A DNA stretch of 64,000 nucleotides from Silvibacterium bohemicum (lineage in GTDB: Bacteria; Acidobacteriota; Terriglobia; Terriglobales; Acidobacteriaceae). The stretch is taken from assembly GCF_001006305.1 (NCBI RefSeq), contig NZ_LBHJ01000001.1, forward strand, positions 124,001 to 188,000. Direction: 5' to 3'. The position numbers and the translations under genes were made by a program. The notes beneath the pieces were generated by a model. It did no database searches and was not told where the DNA came from. It worked only from the letters and a program-made list of their open reading frames with translations. This document shows positions 17,942 through 27,274 of the stretch, piece after piece. Position 1 is the stretch's first letter. Every line of letters starts with the position of its first letter.

Positions 17942-18564
17942 GCGTGCGCCGTCTCTCCTGCTTGTGCTTCCGCTTTAGGGGCCAACCAGAAGTCGGCGTT
18001 ATGTTTTTGTTCAAACTTGTCGAGCGCGTCTGCGTGGCGCAGGGTGAGGCCGATGTCGTCGAGCCCTTCGAGCAGGCAATAGCGGCGGAAGGGATCGATG
18101 GTGAAGGATGCGGAGAATCCCTCGTCATCTTTTACGGTCTGGTCTTCGAGGGAGACGGTCAGCCTGTAATGCGGCGTCGACGCTGCACGGTTGAGGAGCA
18201 GCTGAACCTCGTCTTCCGGCAGCGTGACGAGAAGAATTCCATTTTTTCCGGCGTTCGAGAAGAAGATATCGGCGAAGCTCGATGAGATCACGCAGCGGAA
18301 TCCGTAATCGGAAAGCGCCCACGCCGCGTGTTCGCGCGACGATCCGCAGCCGAAGTTCTTTGCTGCAACAAGAACCTGCGCGCCCTTGTAGCGCGGGTCG
18401 TTCAGCTCAAAGCTCGCATCCTTGCGCCAGTCGAAAAAGAGGAAGTCTCCATAGCCGGTGCGCTCAATGCGTTTAAGAAATTGCTTGGGAATGATCTGAT
18501 CCGTATCGACGTTGACACGGTCGAGCGGCATCACCTTCGAGGTCAGTGTGCGAAATGCCTGCAT
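17938..18564 (-). CDS. leuD: 3-isopropylmalate dehydratase small subunit
   Basis: A 208-aa swivelling-domain subunit that completes isopropylmalate isomerase with LeuC. It shows [21 protein letters not shown] near the start (the conserved DTDQIIP) and [14 protein letters not shown], the standard LeuD signature. The start codon overlaps the leuC stop by one base (TAATG), so the two subunits are translationally coupled. The C-terminal tail after [12 protein letters not shown] is short and alanine-rich. Confidence 0.96.
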   Translation of the reverse strand: MQAFRTLTSKVMPLDRVNVDTDQIIPKQFLKRIERTGYGDFLFFDWRKDASFELNDPRYKGAQVLVAAKNFGCGSSREHAAWALSDYGFRCVISSSFADIFFSNAGKNGILLVTLPEDEVQLLLNRAASTPHYRLTVSLEDQTVKDDEGFSASFTIDPFRRYCLLEGLDDIGLTLRHADALDKFEQKHNADFWLAPKAEAQAGETAHA

Positions 18565-20015
18565 TAAACCAATACCTCTGCCTTCTTGAATTCCCCACTT
18601 GGCTTCTTGAATTCCCAGGTGCGCACATCGGTGAAGCGGCCGGTGATGGCGGCCGCAGCGGCCATCATGGGGCTTACCAGATGCGTGCGTCCGCCTTGTC
18701 CCTGGCGGCCTTCGAAGTTGCGATTGCTGGTGGAGGCGCAGCGTTCGCCGGGCTGCAGGATGTCAGGGTTCATGCCCAGGCACATGGAGCAGCCGGGCTC
18801 GCGCCACTCGAATCCTGCTTCGCGAAAGATATGGTCGAGTCCTTCGCGCTCGGCTTGTGCTTTTACCTGCTGCGAGCCAGGCACGACCATAGCGCTGACG
18901 CTGGCGTGCACATGATGACCGGCGGCGACCTTGGCCGCGGCGCGTAGATCTTCAATGCGCGAGTTGGTGCAGGAGCCGATGAATACGCGGTCGATGGTGA
19001 TCTCTTCGATTGGAGTACCGGCCTTCAGGTCCATGTATTCGAGTGCGCGCTCAAAGCCGCGGCGATCGGAGTCGGACTGGGTCGCGGCAGGATCGGGAAC
19101 GGCATCCGTGACCGCGATTACCATGCCCGGGTTTGTGCCCCAGGTTACGTAAGGAGCCAGCTCGATGGCGGGAATGATGAGCTCGCGATCATATTTCGCG
19201 CCGGCATCTGAGGCGAGCTGCTTCCATTCACTGACGGCCTTATCCCAATCCGCGCCCTGCGGTGCAAACTTGCGGCCCTTGAGATAGGCAAAGGTTGTTT
19301 CATCGGGAGCAATCATGCCGGCGCGCGCGCCTGCCTCGATGCTCATGTTGCAGACCGTCATGCGGCCTTCCATCGAGAGCGAGCGAATGGCTGAGCCAGC
19401 ATATTCGATGACGTAGCCGGTGGCTCCATCGGAGCCGATGCGGCCGATGATGCCGAGGGCTACATCCTTCGCAGTGACGCCGTCGGGCAGCTCGCCTTCG
19501 ACCGCGATGCGGAAGGTCCTGGCCTTCGACTGCGGCAGGCACTGCGTGGCCATCACGTGTTCCACTTCCGATGTGCCAATGCCAAACGCCAGCGCCCCGA
19601 AGGCTCCGTGCGTGGAGGTGTGCGAATCGCCGCAGACGATGGTCATGCCGGGCTTGGTCAATCCGAGTTCCGGACCGATGACGTGCACGATGCCCTGCTG
19701 CGGAGACTGCACGTCGTAGAGCTCCACACCGAAGTCCGCGCAGTTCTTGCGCAGCGTATCGATCTGCTTGGCGGCAATGGCGTCGGCGATGATCAGCCGG
19801 TCTTTCGTGGTGGGAACATTGTGGTCGACCGTCGCTACAGTGCGATCGGGGCGGCGCAGCTTGCGGCCGGCCAGACGCAAACCTTCGAAGGCCTGCGGTG
19901 AAGTGACTTCGTGAACGAGATGCAGGTCGATGTAAAGCAGGGCCGGCTCGTTCGCCGGTTCGGCGACGAGGTGCGACTCCCAGACTTTCTCGAATAATGT
20001 TTTTGGTGCGGACAT
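18564..20015 (-). CDS. leuC: 3-isopropylmalate dehydratase large subunit
   Basis: A 483-aa aconitase-superfamily subunit that isomerises 2- to 3-isopropylmalate. The 4Fe-4S ligands are visible as [12 protein letters not shown] and [10 protein letters not shown], and the substrate-binding region includes [20 protein letters not shown] and [19 protein letters not shown]. The length equals the classical bacterial form (about 465-480 aa), not the shorter archaeal-type HACN form. It follows leuB by 71 bases and is coupled to leuD. Confidence 0.97.
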   Translation of the reverse strand: MSAPKTLFEKVWESHLVAEPANEPALLYIDLHLVHEVTSPQAFEGLRLAGRKLRRPDRTVATVDHNVPTTKDRLIIADAIAAKQIDTLRKNCADFGVELYDVQSPQQGIVHVIGPELGLTKPGMTIVCGDSHTSTHGAFGALAFGIGTSEVEHVMATQCLPQSKARTFRIAVEGELPDGVTAKDVALGIIGRIGSDGATGYVIEYAGSAIRSLSMEGRMTVCNMSIEAGARAGMIAPDETTFAYLKGRKFAPQGADWDKAVSEWKQLASDAGAKYDRELIIPAIELAPYVTWGTNPGMVIAVTDAVPDPAATQSDSDRRGFERALEYMDLKAGTPIEEITIDRVFIGSCTNSRIEDLRAAAKVAAGHHVHASVSAMVVPGSQQVKAQAEREGLDHIFREAGFEWREPGCSMCLGMNPDILQPGERCASTSNRNFEGRQGQGGRTHLVSPMMAAAAAITGRFTDVRTWEFKKPSGEFKKAEVLV

Positions 20016-20086
20016 ATTTGTAACTCCAACTGTTGCGAATGCGTTCTTTGGCGCGCAACGCGCGCTCCCGCCCGTGCGGCCAGCAC

Positions 20087-21190
20087 CTAGACGGCGTGCA
20101 TGGCCTGGCGGCGGTCGATGATCTCGTTGAGCGCCTGGTGGACGTGCTTGCCCATCTCCTGTGTGGTGACGCCCATCTTCGATTGCCCGCGAGCGAGGTC
20201 GGCGGTACGGTAGCCTTGCTCCAGAACTTTGCGCACCGCGGTTTCGACGGCCTGTGCATCCTGCTCGAGCTTGGCGGAGTGGCGCAGCACCATGGCCGCG
20301 GTGAGGATCGCGCCGAGTGGATTGGCGAGGCCCTTGCCTGCAATGTCGGGCGCGGAGCCGTGGACCGGCTCATATAAATTGACCGTGCCACCCAGCGTCG
20401 CCGAAGGCAGCATGCCCAGCGAGCCGGTGATGACCGCGGCTTCGTCGGAGAGGATGTCGCCGAAGAGATTCTCGGTGAGCACCACGTCGAAGTTGCGCGG
20501 TGTATTCATCAGGTGCATGGCGCAGGCGTCGACGTACTGGTGTTCGAGCGTGATGTCCGGATATTGTGAGGCCAGCTCGGTCACCGTGGCGCGCCAGAGC
20601 TGCGAGACCTCGAGGACATTGGCCTTGTCGACCGATGTGACCTTCTTGCGGCGCGCGCCGGCGAGTTCGAAGGCCACGCGGGCGACGCGGATGACCTCAT
20701 CGCGGGTGTAGCGCATGGTGTTCCAGGCCGAGCCGGCTTCGCGATCCCAGGAGCGCGGCTCGCCGAAGTAGAGGCCGCCCAGGAGCTCGCGGACGAAGAG
20801 GATATCCGCGCCATCTACGACTTCCGCCTTCAGCGGAGAGTTCGAGGCGAGTGCGGGCCACGCGAACGACGGCCGCAGGTTGGCATAGCCCCCGAGGGAC
20901 TGGCGCAGCTGCAGCAAGCCGGCCTCGGGACGGCGGTCCGGGGGGAGGGAATTGAACTCATTGCCGCCGACCGCGCCCAGCAGGACGGCATCGCTTTCAA
21001 GAGCAGCATCGAGCGTGGAGGACGGCAGCGGCAAGCCGTGCTGCTTGATGGCGACACCGCCAATCAGCGCCTCGCGAAATTCGAAGTCGTAGCCACCGAG
21101 CTCGGCCACGGTGCGCAGTACGCGTACTGCCTCGCCTGTGACTTCCGGCCCAATGCCATCTCCAGCAACAACCAACACTTTCAACTTCAT
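20087..21190 (-). CDS. leuB: 3-isopropylmalate dehydrogenase
   Basis: A 367-aa NAD+-dependent decarboxylating dehydrogenase of leucine synthesis. It begins [20 protein letters not shown] and contains [51 protein letters not shown] and [20 protein letters not shown], all standard LeuB segments. The ATG at 21190 follows GGAGAGAGAA; an in-frame TTG four codons upstream overlaps that site and is less likely. It lies 30 bases after leuA. Confidence 0.97.
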   Translation of the reverse strand: MKLKVLVVAGDGIGPEVTGEAVRVLRTVAELGGYDFEFREALIGGVAIKQHGLPLPSSTLDAALESDAVLLGAVGGNEFNSLPPDRRPEAGLLQLRQSLGGYANLRPSFAWPALASNSPLKAEVVDGADILFVRELLGGLYFGEPRSWDREAGSAWNTMRYTRDEVIRVARVAFELAGARRKKVTSVDKANVLEVSQLWRATVTELASQYPDITLEHQYVDACAMHLMNTPRNFDVVLTENLFGDILSDEAAVITGSLGMLPSATLGGTVNLYEPVHGSAPDIAGKGLANPLGAILTAAMVLRHSAKLEQDAQAVETAVRKVLEQGYRTADLARGQSKMGVTTQEMGKHVHQALNEIIDRRQAMHAV

Positions 21191-21220
21191 TTCTCTCTCC
21201 AATGTGTGGAACGCAGCCGT

Positions 21221-22426
21221 CTAATTCGGCTTGTATGCAGGCTCTTGCGCAATCAGGTCGTGATGACGCTCGTGGTGAGCTACGAGGTTGATCAGATCCT
21301 GGTCGTAAATTGACTTCTTCCGATCGGCCAGTTCGGTAAAGGCGCGATAGGCGATGTCGAGGTCGGCGGGCTGCAGATGATATCCCAGCTCGACGAGCCG
21401 CGAGCGCAGCGCATGGCGGCCGGAGTGCTTGCCCAGCACCATGCGGTTGGCGGGAACGCCGACCGAGGCCGGCGTCATGATCTCGTAGGTCAAAGGGTTC
21501 GACAGCACGCCGTGCTGGTGAATGCCCGCCTCGTGTGCGAAAGCATTGCTACCCACCACCGCCTTGTTGGGTGACGGCGCGAAGCTGATGGTGCGGCCCA
21601 GCAACTGGCTCACTCCATAAAGATGGTCGAGCTTCAGTCCGTGCTGAACGGGGAAGCGGTCTGCGCGGACGTGGAGCGCCGCGGCTATCTCTTCGAGTGC
21701 TGCGTTGCCGGCGCGCTCACCGATGCCGTTGATGGTGCACTCCACCTGCCGCGCTCCGGCTTCGATGGCGGCCAGGGCATTGGCGACGGCCAGGCCGAGG
21801 TCGTCATGGGTGTGCGCCGAGAATGTCACTTTATCCGCGCCGGGGACCCGCTCGCGGACCATGCGGAACATGGCCGCGTAGTCACTGGGGATGGCGTAGC
21901 CGACGGTGTCGGGCATATTGATGATGGTTGCGCCCGATCCAATCGCGGCGGCAACGATCTGGCAGAGGAAATCGGGGTCGGTGCGGGTTGAATCTTCCGG
22001 AGAGAACTCGACTTCATCGACCAGCGTCCTGGCGTGGGCGACGGACCGCGCTGCGGCCTCCAGAGCCTCTTCGCGGCTGATCTTCAATTTGTATTGGAGA
22101 TGAATGTCGGAGCTGGCCAGGAAGATATGGATACGCGCTCGCTCGGCTCGTTCCAAGGATTTCGCCGCGCGCTCGATGTCCTCGTGCCTGGCGCGCGCCA
22201 GGGAGGTGATGATCGGGCCGCGAATCTCCCGGGCCACGCTCTCGATGGCGGCAAAATCTCCATCCGAAGAGATGGCGAAGCCCGCCTCGAGAACGTCTAC
22301 GCCCAGATCGGCGAGAGCGTGCGCCATCTCCAGCTTTTCCGGCTGGGTCATGCTGCAGCCCGGCGACTGTTCGCCGTCCCGGAGCGTGGTATCGAAGAAA
22401 TCAACGCGATCTTGTGCCATCGACAT
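21221..22426 (-). CDS. leuA: 2-isopropylmalate synthase, short form lacking the leucine regulatory domain
   Basis: A 401-aa enzyme condensing acetyl-CoA with 2-oxoisovalerate. The TIM barrel shows [37 protein letters not shown] (metal HxH) and [15 protein letters not shown]. The linker subdomains end with [14 protein letters not shown] and [14 protein letters not shown]. The protein stops about 20 residues later, where LeuA normally continues with a roughly 110-130-aa allosteric domain. leuB begins 30 bases on, so no detached remnant remains. Its place as first gene of leuABCD makes isopropylmalate synthase more likely than homocitrate or citramalate synthase. ATG 22426 follows AGCAGGTA and is preferred over ATG 22471. 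Confidence 0.9.
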   Translation of the reverse strand: MSMAQDRVDFFDTTLRDGEQSPGCSMTQPEKLEMAHALADLGVDVLEAGFAISSDGDFAAIESVAREIRGPIITSLARARHEDIERAAKSLERAERARIHIFLASSDIHLQYKLKISREEALEAAARSVAHARTLVDEVEFSPEDSTRTDPDFLCQIVAAAIGSGATIINMPDTVGYAIPSDYAAMFRMVRERVPGADKVTFSAHTHDDLGLAVANALAAIEAGARQVECTINGIGERAGNAALEEIAAALHVRADRFPVQHGLKLDHLYGVSQLLGRTISFAPSPNKAVVGSNAFAHEAGIHQHGVLSNPLTYEIMTPASVGVPANRMVLGKHSGRHALRSRLVELGYHLQPADLDIAYRAFTELADRKKSIYDQDLINLVAHHERHHDLIAQEPAYKPN

Positions 22427-22478
22427 TACCTGCTTGATCTTTAGTCTGCCAAAATCTGGAACATGATTCAAATTTATA

Positions 22479-22501
22479 ATTTCTACCGAATCGATAGAAA
22501 T
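22479..22501. promoter_or_regulatory. Inverted repeat ATTTCTA-N9-TAGAAAT, candidate LysR operator
   Basis: Perfect 7-base arms (22479-22485 and 22495-22501) flank nine bases in the divergent leuA / LysR intergenic region. LysR-type regulators bind dyads containing T-N11-A. A sequence TATAAAT on the minus strand just downstream could be the -10 of the leu operon. Binding by the adjacent regulator is inferred. Confidence 0.55.
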
Positions 22502-22546
22502 CGTTTATAGTTTGGCGAATAGCACTCGGGGTTGCCGTTTTCGCTT

Positions 22547-23467
22547 ATGGACCTGTCTCAACTTGAAACCTTCCTGGCGGTGATCGAAGAGCGGGGATTT
22601 TCCCGCGCGGCCAGTCGCCTGCACCGAACTCAGCCGGCGATCAGCCACACCATCCGGCGGCTGGAGGAGGAGATCGGCGAGCCGCTCTTCGAGCGCAGCT
22701 CGCGCGAGGGCACGCTGACCGCGGCCGGGGAGCTGCTCCGCGAATACGCGCAGCGCATGCTGAAACTGCGCGGAGAGGCGACCAGCGCGCTCGAAGAGCT
22801 GCGCTCGCTGGAGCGCGGACGGCTGCACATCGCGGCCAACGAATACACCTGCCTCTATCTGCTGCCGGTGCTCGACGAATTCCGCCGCCTCTGCCCGCAC
22901 GTCAGCGTTCTGGTCGAGCGGGCGCTGGCCAGCCGCATCCCGGAGCAATTGCTGGATCGATCGGTCGAGCTGGGCATGCTCACCTTTCACCCTCCGGATT
23001 CGCAGCTTCGCTCGACCGCTGTATATAACGATTCGGTGGTCTTCGTGGTCGATCCCCGCCATCCGCTGGCCCGCGAGAAGAAGGTGGCCATCCGTCAGCT
23101 GGGCGCGGAGAGTTTCATGGCGCACAATGTGGTCTCTCCGCTGCGCCGCCGGGTCATCGAGCTCTTCGAGAAGCACAAAACGCCTCTCAATATGTATGTG
23201 GAGCTGCCCAGCCTGGAGGCGATCAAGCGCTTCGTGGCCATGGGCAATGGCGTGGCCCTGGTCCCGGGGCTGACCGTGCAGCAGGAGTTGGCGCGTGGCG
23301 AGCTGGTGCGGGTGCATGTTCCCGAGCTCAAGATCGAGCGGCAGCTTTTGCTGGTTCATCGCCGCCAGGGGACGCTTTCCCATGCCGCAGAGGCATTCCT
23401 GAAAGTGGTGAAGTCGGTATCTCACGAGAATGGTGCGCCGTTCTGCTACCGGCCGATAGCTCCCTGA
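22547..23467 (+). CDS. LysR family transcriptional regulator, divergent from the leu-ilv operon
   Basis: A 306-aa LysR-type regulator. The N-terminal winged helix has LSQLETFLAVIEERGFSRAA, SRLHRTQPAISHTIRRLEEE and GEPLFERSSREGTLT. Residues about 90-295 form the substrate-binding fold, with VELGMLTFHPPD and GNGVALVPGLTVQQEL. It is transcribed away from leuA, and the intergenic region holds a perfect dyad. By analogy with LeuO/IlvY-type arrangements it may control branched-chain amino acid synthesis, but the ligand is unknown. ATG 22547 is preferred; an in-frame TTG lies five codons upstream. Confidence 0.92.
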   Translation: MDLSQLETFLAVIEERGFSRAASRLHRTQPAISHTIRRLEEEIGEPLFERSSREGTLTAAGELLREYAQRMLKLRGEATSALEELRSLERGRLHIAANEYTCLYLLPVLDEFRRLCPHVSVLVERALASRIPEQLLDRSVELGMLTFHPPDSQLRSTAVYNDSVVFVVDPRHPLAREKKVAIRQLGAESFMAHNVVSPLRRRVIELFEKHKTPLNMYVELPSLEAIKRFVAMGNGVALVPGLTVQQELARGELVRVHVPELKIERQLLLVHRRQGTLSHAAEAFLKVVKSVSHENGAPFCYRPIAP

Positions 23468-23635
23468 AGTCTAATGGGTTAGATTCAAGTCCGATTCCCC
23501 AGTCGGATGCTGTCGAATTACGGTGTGACAGGTACAATTGCCAGAGTGGACCGGAGGTTTTCTCGCGGCACCACATATTTTCATCGGCCGCAGAGGCATT
23601 ACGCCCGCCCAGGCGGGCCAGAGGTTCACGAACGA

Positions 23636-24232
23636 ATGAAGAAGAGTCTGTTGGTGCTGTTGCTACTGCCCGTTATGGCAGTAGCGTGTTTGGCTCAGGA
23701 GAGCCGCCAGGATATCAGCGTAAGCGGATCGGCTCTTATCCCGACCTTTATCGCCGGAAATGCAGTGCAGCTGCATGCGACCGTCGGTTACGGCGTATTG
23801 CTCAGCTATCGCTACCTGTTAACCCCGCGCAGCGGGCTGGAATTGAACTACCAGTACGCGCAGGAGCTGCAGCACTTCATCAACCCGACGAATAATGTTC
23901 TGGTCCACGATCGCTTCCAGGAACTCTCGGGTGCGTATGTGTACAGCTTCGCCTACAAGAACTTCAATCCGTTTGTGGAAGCCGGCGTTGGCGGCTACAT
24001 CTATGGTCCGATCGACGACCAGAAGACGCAGCTGCAGAACCTGAGCCAGAGCACGAATATCGGCGCGCTCTACGGCGGAGGCATCGCCTACGAGATCAGC
24101 CCGAGCTTCGATATCCGGGCGGAATACCGCGGTATCTTCGTGAAGACTCCGAGCTTCAACCAGGCCAACCTGCGGACCAATCGTTACTACAATCTCAACG
24201 ACCCGGTCATCGGCATAGCCTACCACTTCTAA
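23636..24232 (+). CDS. Outer membrane beta-barrel protein (OmpA/OmpX-like small barrel)
   Basis: A 198-aa protein with signal peptide KKSLLVLLLLPVMAVACLAQ and then alternating beta-strand sequence (GYGVLLSYRYLLTPRSGLEL, NPFVEAGVGGYIYGP, GALYGGGIAYEISPSFDIRA). It ends IGIAYHF with a terminal phenylalanine typical of Bam-assembled barrels. Length fits an eight-stranded barrel. The start at 23636 places the signal peptide at the N-terminus; 43 in-frame residues upstream do not look like protein. A strong terminator hairpin follows. Function unknown. Confidence 0.85.
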   Translation: MKKSLLVLLLLPVMAVACLAQESRQDISVSGSALIPTFIAGNAVQLHATVGYGVLLSYRYLLTPRSGLELNYQYAQELQHFINPTNNVLVHDRFQELSGAYVYSFAYKNFNPFVEAGVGGYIYGPIDDQKTQLQNLSQSTNIGALYGGGIAYEISPSFDIRAEYRGIFVKTPSFNQANLRTNRYYNLNDPVIGIAYHF

Positions 24233-24247
24233 ACTCGTAGTAATCTC

Positions 24248-24286
24248 AGGCCGCCGGCATCCCTCTGCCGGCGGCCTTGTTGTTTG
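24248..24286 (+). terminator. Rho-independent terminator after the beta-barrel gene
   Basis: Arms GGCCGCCGGCA (24249-24259) and TGCCGGCGGCC (24266-24276) form a perfect 11-bp GC-rich stem with a six-base loop, extended by an A-T pair and followed by TTGTTGTTT. It is 16 bases after the stop codon. Confidence 0.9.
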
Positions 24287-24440
24287 TGGCTTTGATTTCC
24301 TATTTCAAGAGGTGAGGGGTTGGAGGCTCGGCCGTTCTCTATTTTTCTGCTGGATCTTCGGCAAAGAGAGTTTCTGAGTAGGCGAGAAAACCGACGATTC
24401 GACGGTACCTCGGTGATCTGGCCCGATGCCGCAGCACCTC

Positions 24441-24494
24441 AGAGGCTAAAGCCTCTTCCCGGAATCTCCGAAATGTGAGGGCTGGAGCCCTCAC
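24441..24494. repeat. Pair of REP-like hairpins
   Basis: AGAGGCT-AA-AGCCTCT (24441-24456) and GTGAGGGCT-GG-AGCCCTCAC (24475-24494) stand 18 bases apart. Both have a GGCTNNAGCC core. Such paired hairpins with GGCTAAAGCC/GGCTGGAGCC cores resemble dispersed intergenic repeats; only this copy is in the window. Confidence 0.6.
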
Positions 24495-24633
24495 CTACCC
24501 TGGAGAGATTTACGACCGGCTAACCCGTCTTTGAATCATCGGAATTACCGCCCCGGTTCCTTTTTCAGAACCTTCTTTGAACTGGGTCTTGTACCGAGCA
24601 CGTTCGCGATGCGCTGCAATGTGCCCGAATTAC

Positions 24634-25191
24634 TTAGTGAGAACCGAGGATTCGGTAGGCGACGCCCACGCTGAATCCAGTAGGGTGGAGTCCGTTGGAT
24701 TCGCCCGGATAGAGTCCGGGAGCCGAGGGCAGGATCTGGTATTCATAGTCGCCGCGAACTGCGAGGTGGCGAGTCAGGCGGTAGTCGACGAATGCGCCGG
24801 GCGCGTAGGCGAAGTAGCTGCCGTTGCCGATGTCAAAGGGGTAGTGAATCCACACCCCGCCTAAGAGAAATTTGGCGTTGAGTGAGAATTTGTGGAAGCG
24901 GTAGACGCGATACTTGACGCCGCCGAGATAATCGCCCTGTGTTTCTCCGCCCGTGCCCTTGTAATGCAGCCAGCGGGCTTCTCCCTCGACTCCCAATTTG
25001 CGGGTAACATTGAGATCGAAAAAGGCTCCGGGCCCCACCAGCCGGCTGGTGGAAGCATAGTCGGAGTTAAAGCTGGAGATCTCACCACCCACCCATAAAG
25101 CGGCATTTCCGCCCACTGCGGAGGGCGCCACCTGTGCGAAGGCCGCTGTCGATCCAAGCATCGCTGTCAGGATCAGAATTTTCTTAAGCAC
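24634..25191 (-). CDS. Outer membrane beta-barrel protein (porin-like, OMP_b-brl type)
   Basis: A 185-aa protein with signal peptide LKKILILTAMLGSTAAFAQ and amphipathic beta-strands (ALWVGGEISSFNSDYA, RLVGPGAFFDLNVTRKLGVE, GDYLGGVKYRVYRFHKFSLN, APGAFVDYRLTRHLAVRGDY). It contains the GLHPTGFSVGVAYRI closing strand common to small eight-stranded barrels of Acidobacteriota. It converges with the beta-barrel gene at 23636 but is not closely similar to it. Function unknown. Confidence 0.82.
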   Translation of the reverse strand: MLKKILILTAMLGSTAAFAQVAPSAVGGNAALWVGGEISSFNSDYASTSRLVGPGAFFDLNVTRKLGVEGEARWLHYKGTGGETQGDYLGGVKYRVYRFHKFSLNAKFLLGGVWIHYPFDIGNGSYFAYAPGAFVDYRLTRHLAVRGDYEYQILPSAPGLYPGESNGLHPTGFSVGVAYRILGSH

Positions 25192-25304
25192 AATTCACTT
25201 CTCCAGATTGCAAAAGTACGATGTGTCCTTGCTACCCGAGCCTAACAATCTCGAGATGCGCCGGGCAGATTCGCGCCAGCGCATCCCCGAGGCTACTCCG
25301 GATT

Positions 25305-27101
25305 CTACTGAGGATTGGCGGGCGGCGGCGGGGCGGCACCGGCCGGCGGAGCGGCTGTGCCATCGGCCGCCGGCGCGGGAGCCGGAGCAGCAGAAGCAGG
25401 AGCATCGGAGGCCGGAGCTGCCGCCGGTACCGGCTCTGCTGGCGGCTGGTACCGCTGCAACCGGTAGAAGATCGGGGTGACCTCGAACGGCATCTTGTCG
25501 CGCGCATTGATGAGGGGAGCAGGCCTTACGTTCAACTGGAAGACCTTGTCGTCCCATGAGTCGATGCGGAGATGGCTGTTGAGGGGAAGCGCGGCAATCT
25601 GGGTGAGGTCGTCCATGTTGAGCTTGGGCGCGCCCTGCGTCAGGCCGGCCAGCCACGGAGTGCCATCCTGCTTGACCAGGGAATCTCCCAGCCGCGGGGT
25701 GAGCAGGAAGGTGAGAGCCTTTTGGCGGGTTCCCAGCTGTGCGAAGAAGAGGCCGACGCTGCCGGCCTTGTCCTTGTAGACGGAGTTGTTGAACAGCTCC
25801 ACGGCCTTCTTGGCGGCGGCCTCGTTATCCACGTTGGAATGGTTCATGGTGATGCGCTGGAAGGTGGCCTCGTCCGGGAAGAGCAGCCGGTCGTTGAAGG
25901 CGTAGCGGGTATCGATGTGGTGGCCCAGAACGATGTGGGCAAGCTGGAAGCTCAGCACCGCGGCGAGATCCTCTTCGGAGGGCAGGACATCGACCAGCCC
26001 CTTGCTGATGAGGATGGTGTCGCCGACGGCCAGAGACTCGAGCGGCGTGGTCAGCATTACGCGGCAGCGGATATCGTCGGGCAGGACGAGTTTGTTGCCG
26101 ATGACGATGTTGTTGGTCACCGTCTCCAGCACCTTGTCGAAGTCGCTCGGGGGAGCCAGCAGTCCGGCCTGGGTCAATCTGTCGAGAACGTTGTCCTCGG
26201 CCTGGCGGACCCACTGGCGCTGCGCCTGCAGGGGGCTTACGTCCTGCGACTGGCCGCTCTGATCCTGGGCGTTTTCCACTTCGACCGATTCGCTATCCGC
26301 CTCGTGTGAGGGAAGTTTCAGCGAGTAGCCCCAGAAATAGGTCTGAGCGCGGAAGCCGAAGTTCTTCTTCGATTCGCCAAGCTGGGACTCTTCGACGTAG
26401 ATGGCGCTGGGCAGCCACTGGTTCGGCTGGATGTTGGTCCGCCAGCTATCGAAGTGGTAGTAGTGGGCTACTTCGTCGTCCTTGCTGCCGGTATAGGTTC
26501 CATTGAAGCGGACGACGTGCCCGTCGCGGTCTTCGATCCAGATGCGGCCGAAGAAGCGTCCTGCGCCCTTGACTTCGGGGCGCGGGCGAACGTCGAAGAC
26601 CATGGTGCGCACGCTGCCCAGGAAGTCGCGGCGGACATAGCTGAAGAGGTAGTGCTGCTGGTCGAAGCCCACCGGATCGATGAACATCATGTCCATGAAG
26701 CCGGTCGCCGAATAGGCGATGTGAAAGCTTTTGGTCAGATCGGACATGAACTTGAAGCTGCCCTTGAAGAAGCCGCGTCCAGCCGTTTTGCGTGTCTGAT
26801 AGGCGTTGGCGTCGAAGGTCTTGCCGAAATCGACGCGGGCGATGCTGTACTCGTCGGACATGGGCACGGCGTAGAGTGCCGTATCGGGCCGCATGTTCTG
26901 GATGTAGGTCTGGACCAGAGGGGTGCTCTTCTCGATCTGCTTGACCGTCTCCTTTTCATTCGCGCTGGCTTTGTCGACCAGGGCCGCCTGCTCGGGGGTA
27001 AGGGGGACCGGCGGTGGGTACTTAGGCGCTTTCTTCGCGTGAGCGGCGCTCACGCTGAGACAAAGTGCAAACCCCAAGGACAAAAACTTGCGCAAATGCA
27101 T
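25305..27101 (-). CDS. Exported M48-like peptidase homologue with degenerate active site
   Basis: A 598-aa protein with signal peptide (RKFLSLGFALCLSVSAAHA). Residues about 30-260 are an uncharacterised beta-rich region (VRFNGTYTG, YYHFDSWRTNIQPNQWLPSA). The region about 320-480 resembles M48 metallopeptidases: DTILISKGLVDVLPSEEDLA, then LSFQLAHIVLGHHID near residue 383, and DNEAAAKKAVELF as the equivalent of the third-ligand helix. The HExxH zinc motif reads FQLAH, so the first histidine and catalytic glutamate are missing and protease activity is unlikely. The C-terminal 60 residues are Pro/Ala-rich low complexity. It is transcribed after the tonB-like gene. Confidence 0.8.
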   Translation of the reverse strand: MHLRKFLSLGFALCLSVSAAHAKKAPKYPPPVPLTPEQAALVDKASANEKETVKQIEKSTPLVQTYIQNMRPDTALYAVPMSDEYSIARVDFGKTFDANAYQTRKTAGRGFFKGSFKFMSDLTKSFHIAYSATGFMDMMFIDPVGFDQQHYLFSYVRRDFLGSVRTMVFDVRPRPEVKGAGRFFGRIWIEDRDGHVVRFNGTYTGSKDDEVAHYYHFDSWRTNIQPNQWLPSAIYVEESQLGESKKNFGFRAQTYFWGYSLKLPSHEADSESVEVENAQDQSGQSQDVSPLQAQRQWVRQAEDNVLDRLTQAGLLAPPSDFDKVLETVTNNIVIGNKLVLPDDIRCRVMLTTPLESLAVGDTILISKGLVDVLPSEEDLAAVLSFQLAHIVLGHHIDTRYAFNDRLLFPDEATFQRITMNHSNVDNEAAAKKAVELFNNSVYKDKAGSVGLFFAQLGTRQKALTFLLTPRLGDSLVKQDGTPWLAGLTQGAPKLNMDDLTQIAALPLNSHLRIDSWDDKVFQLNVRPAPLINARDKMPFEVTPIFYRLQRYQPPAEPVPAAAPASDAPASAAPAPAPAADGTAAPPAGAAPPPPANPQ

Positions 27102-27274
27102 TTACAGGCTCCTGATCAAACATACTCGTTCGCGTCGTGCGTGGTCCGAATCTAAAATGTACAGGGATTTGGGCTTCATCCCCTGCCGCAAGGCATGGCG
27201 TTGCTGGTACGCGGCCACGCAACGCATTGGACTCTCTGCCCGGGCTGGCGTCAGCAGTCCGGTAGTCTCCGATT

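Larger units (their letters stand above)
24233..24633. other. 401-base intergenic region with terminator and REP-like hairpins
   Basis: Between the two convergent small barrel genes. It contains the terminator at 24248-24286 and the paired hairpins at 24441-24494. I see no coding sequence, promoter or RNA gene in the rest. Confidence 0.7.

Noticed and set aside
23480-23505. tRNA-like T-arm sequence (GATTCAAGTCC-like)
   Set aside because: No acceptor stem, D-arm or anticodon arm could be folded around it.
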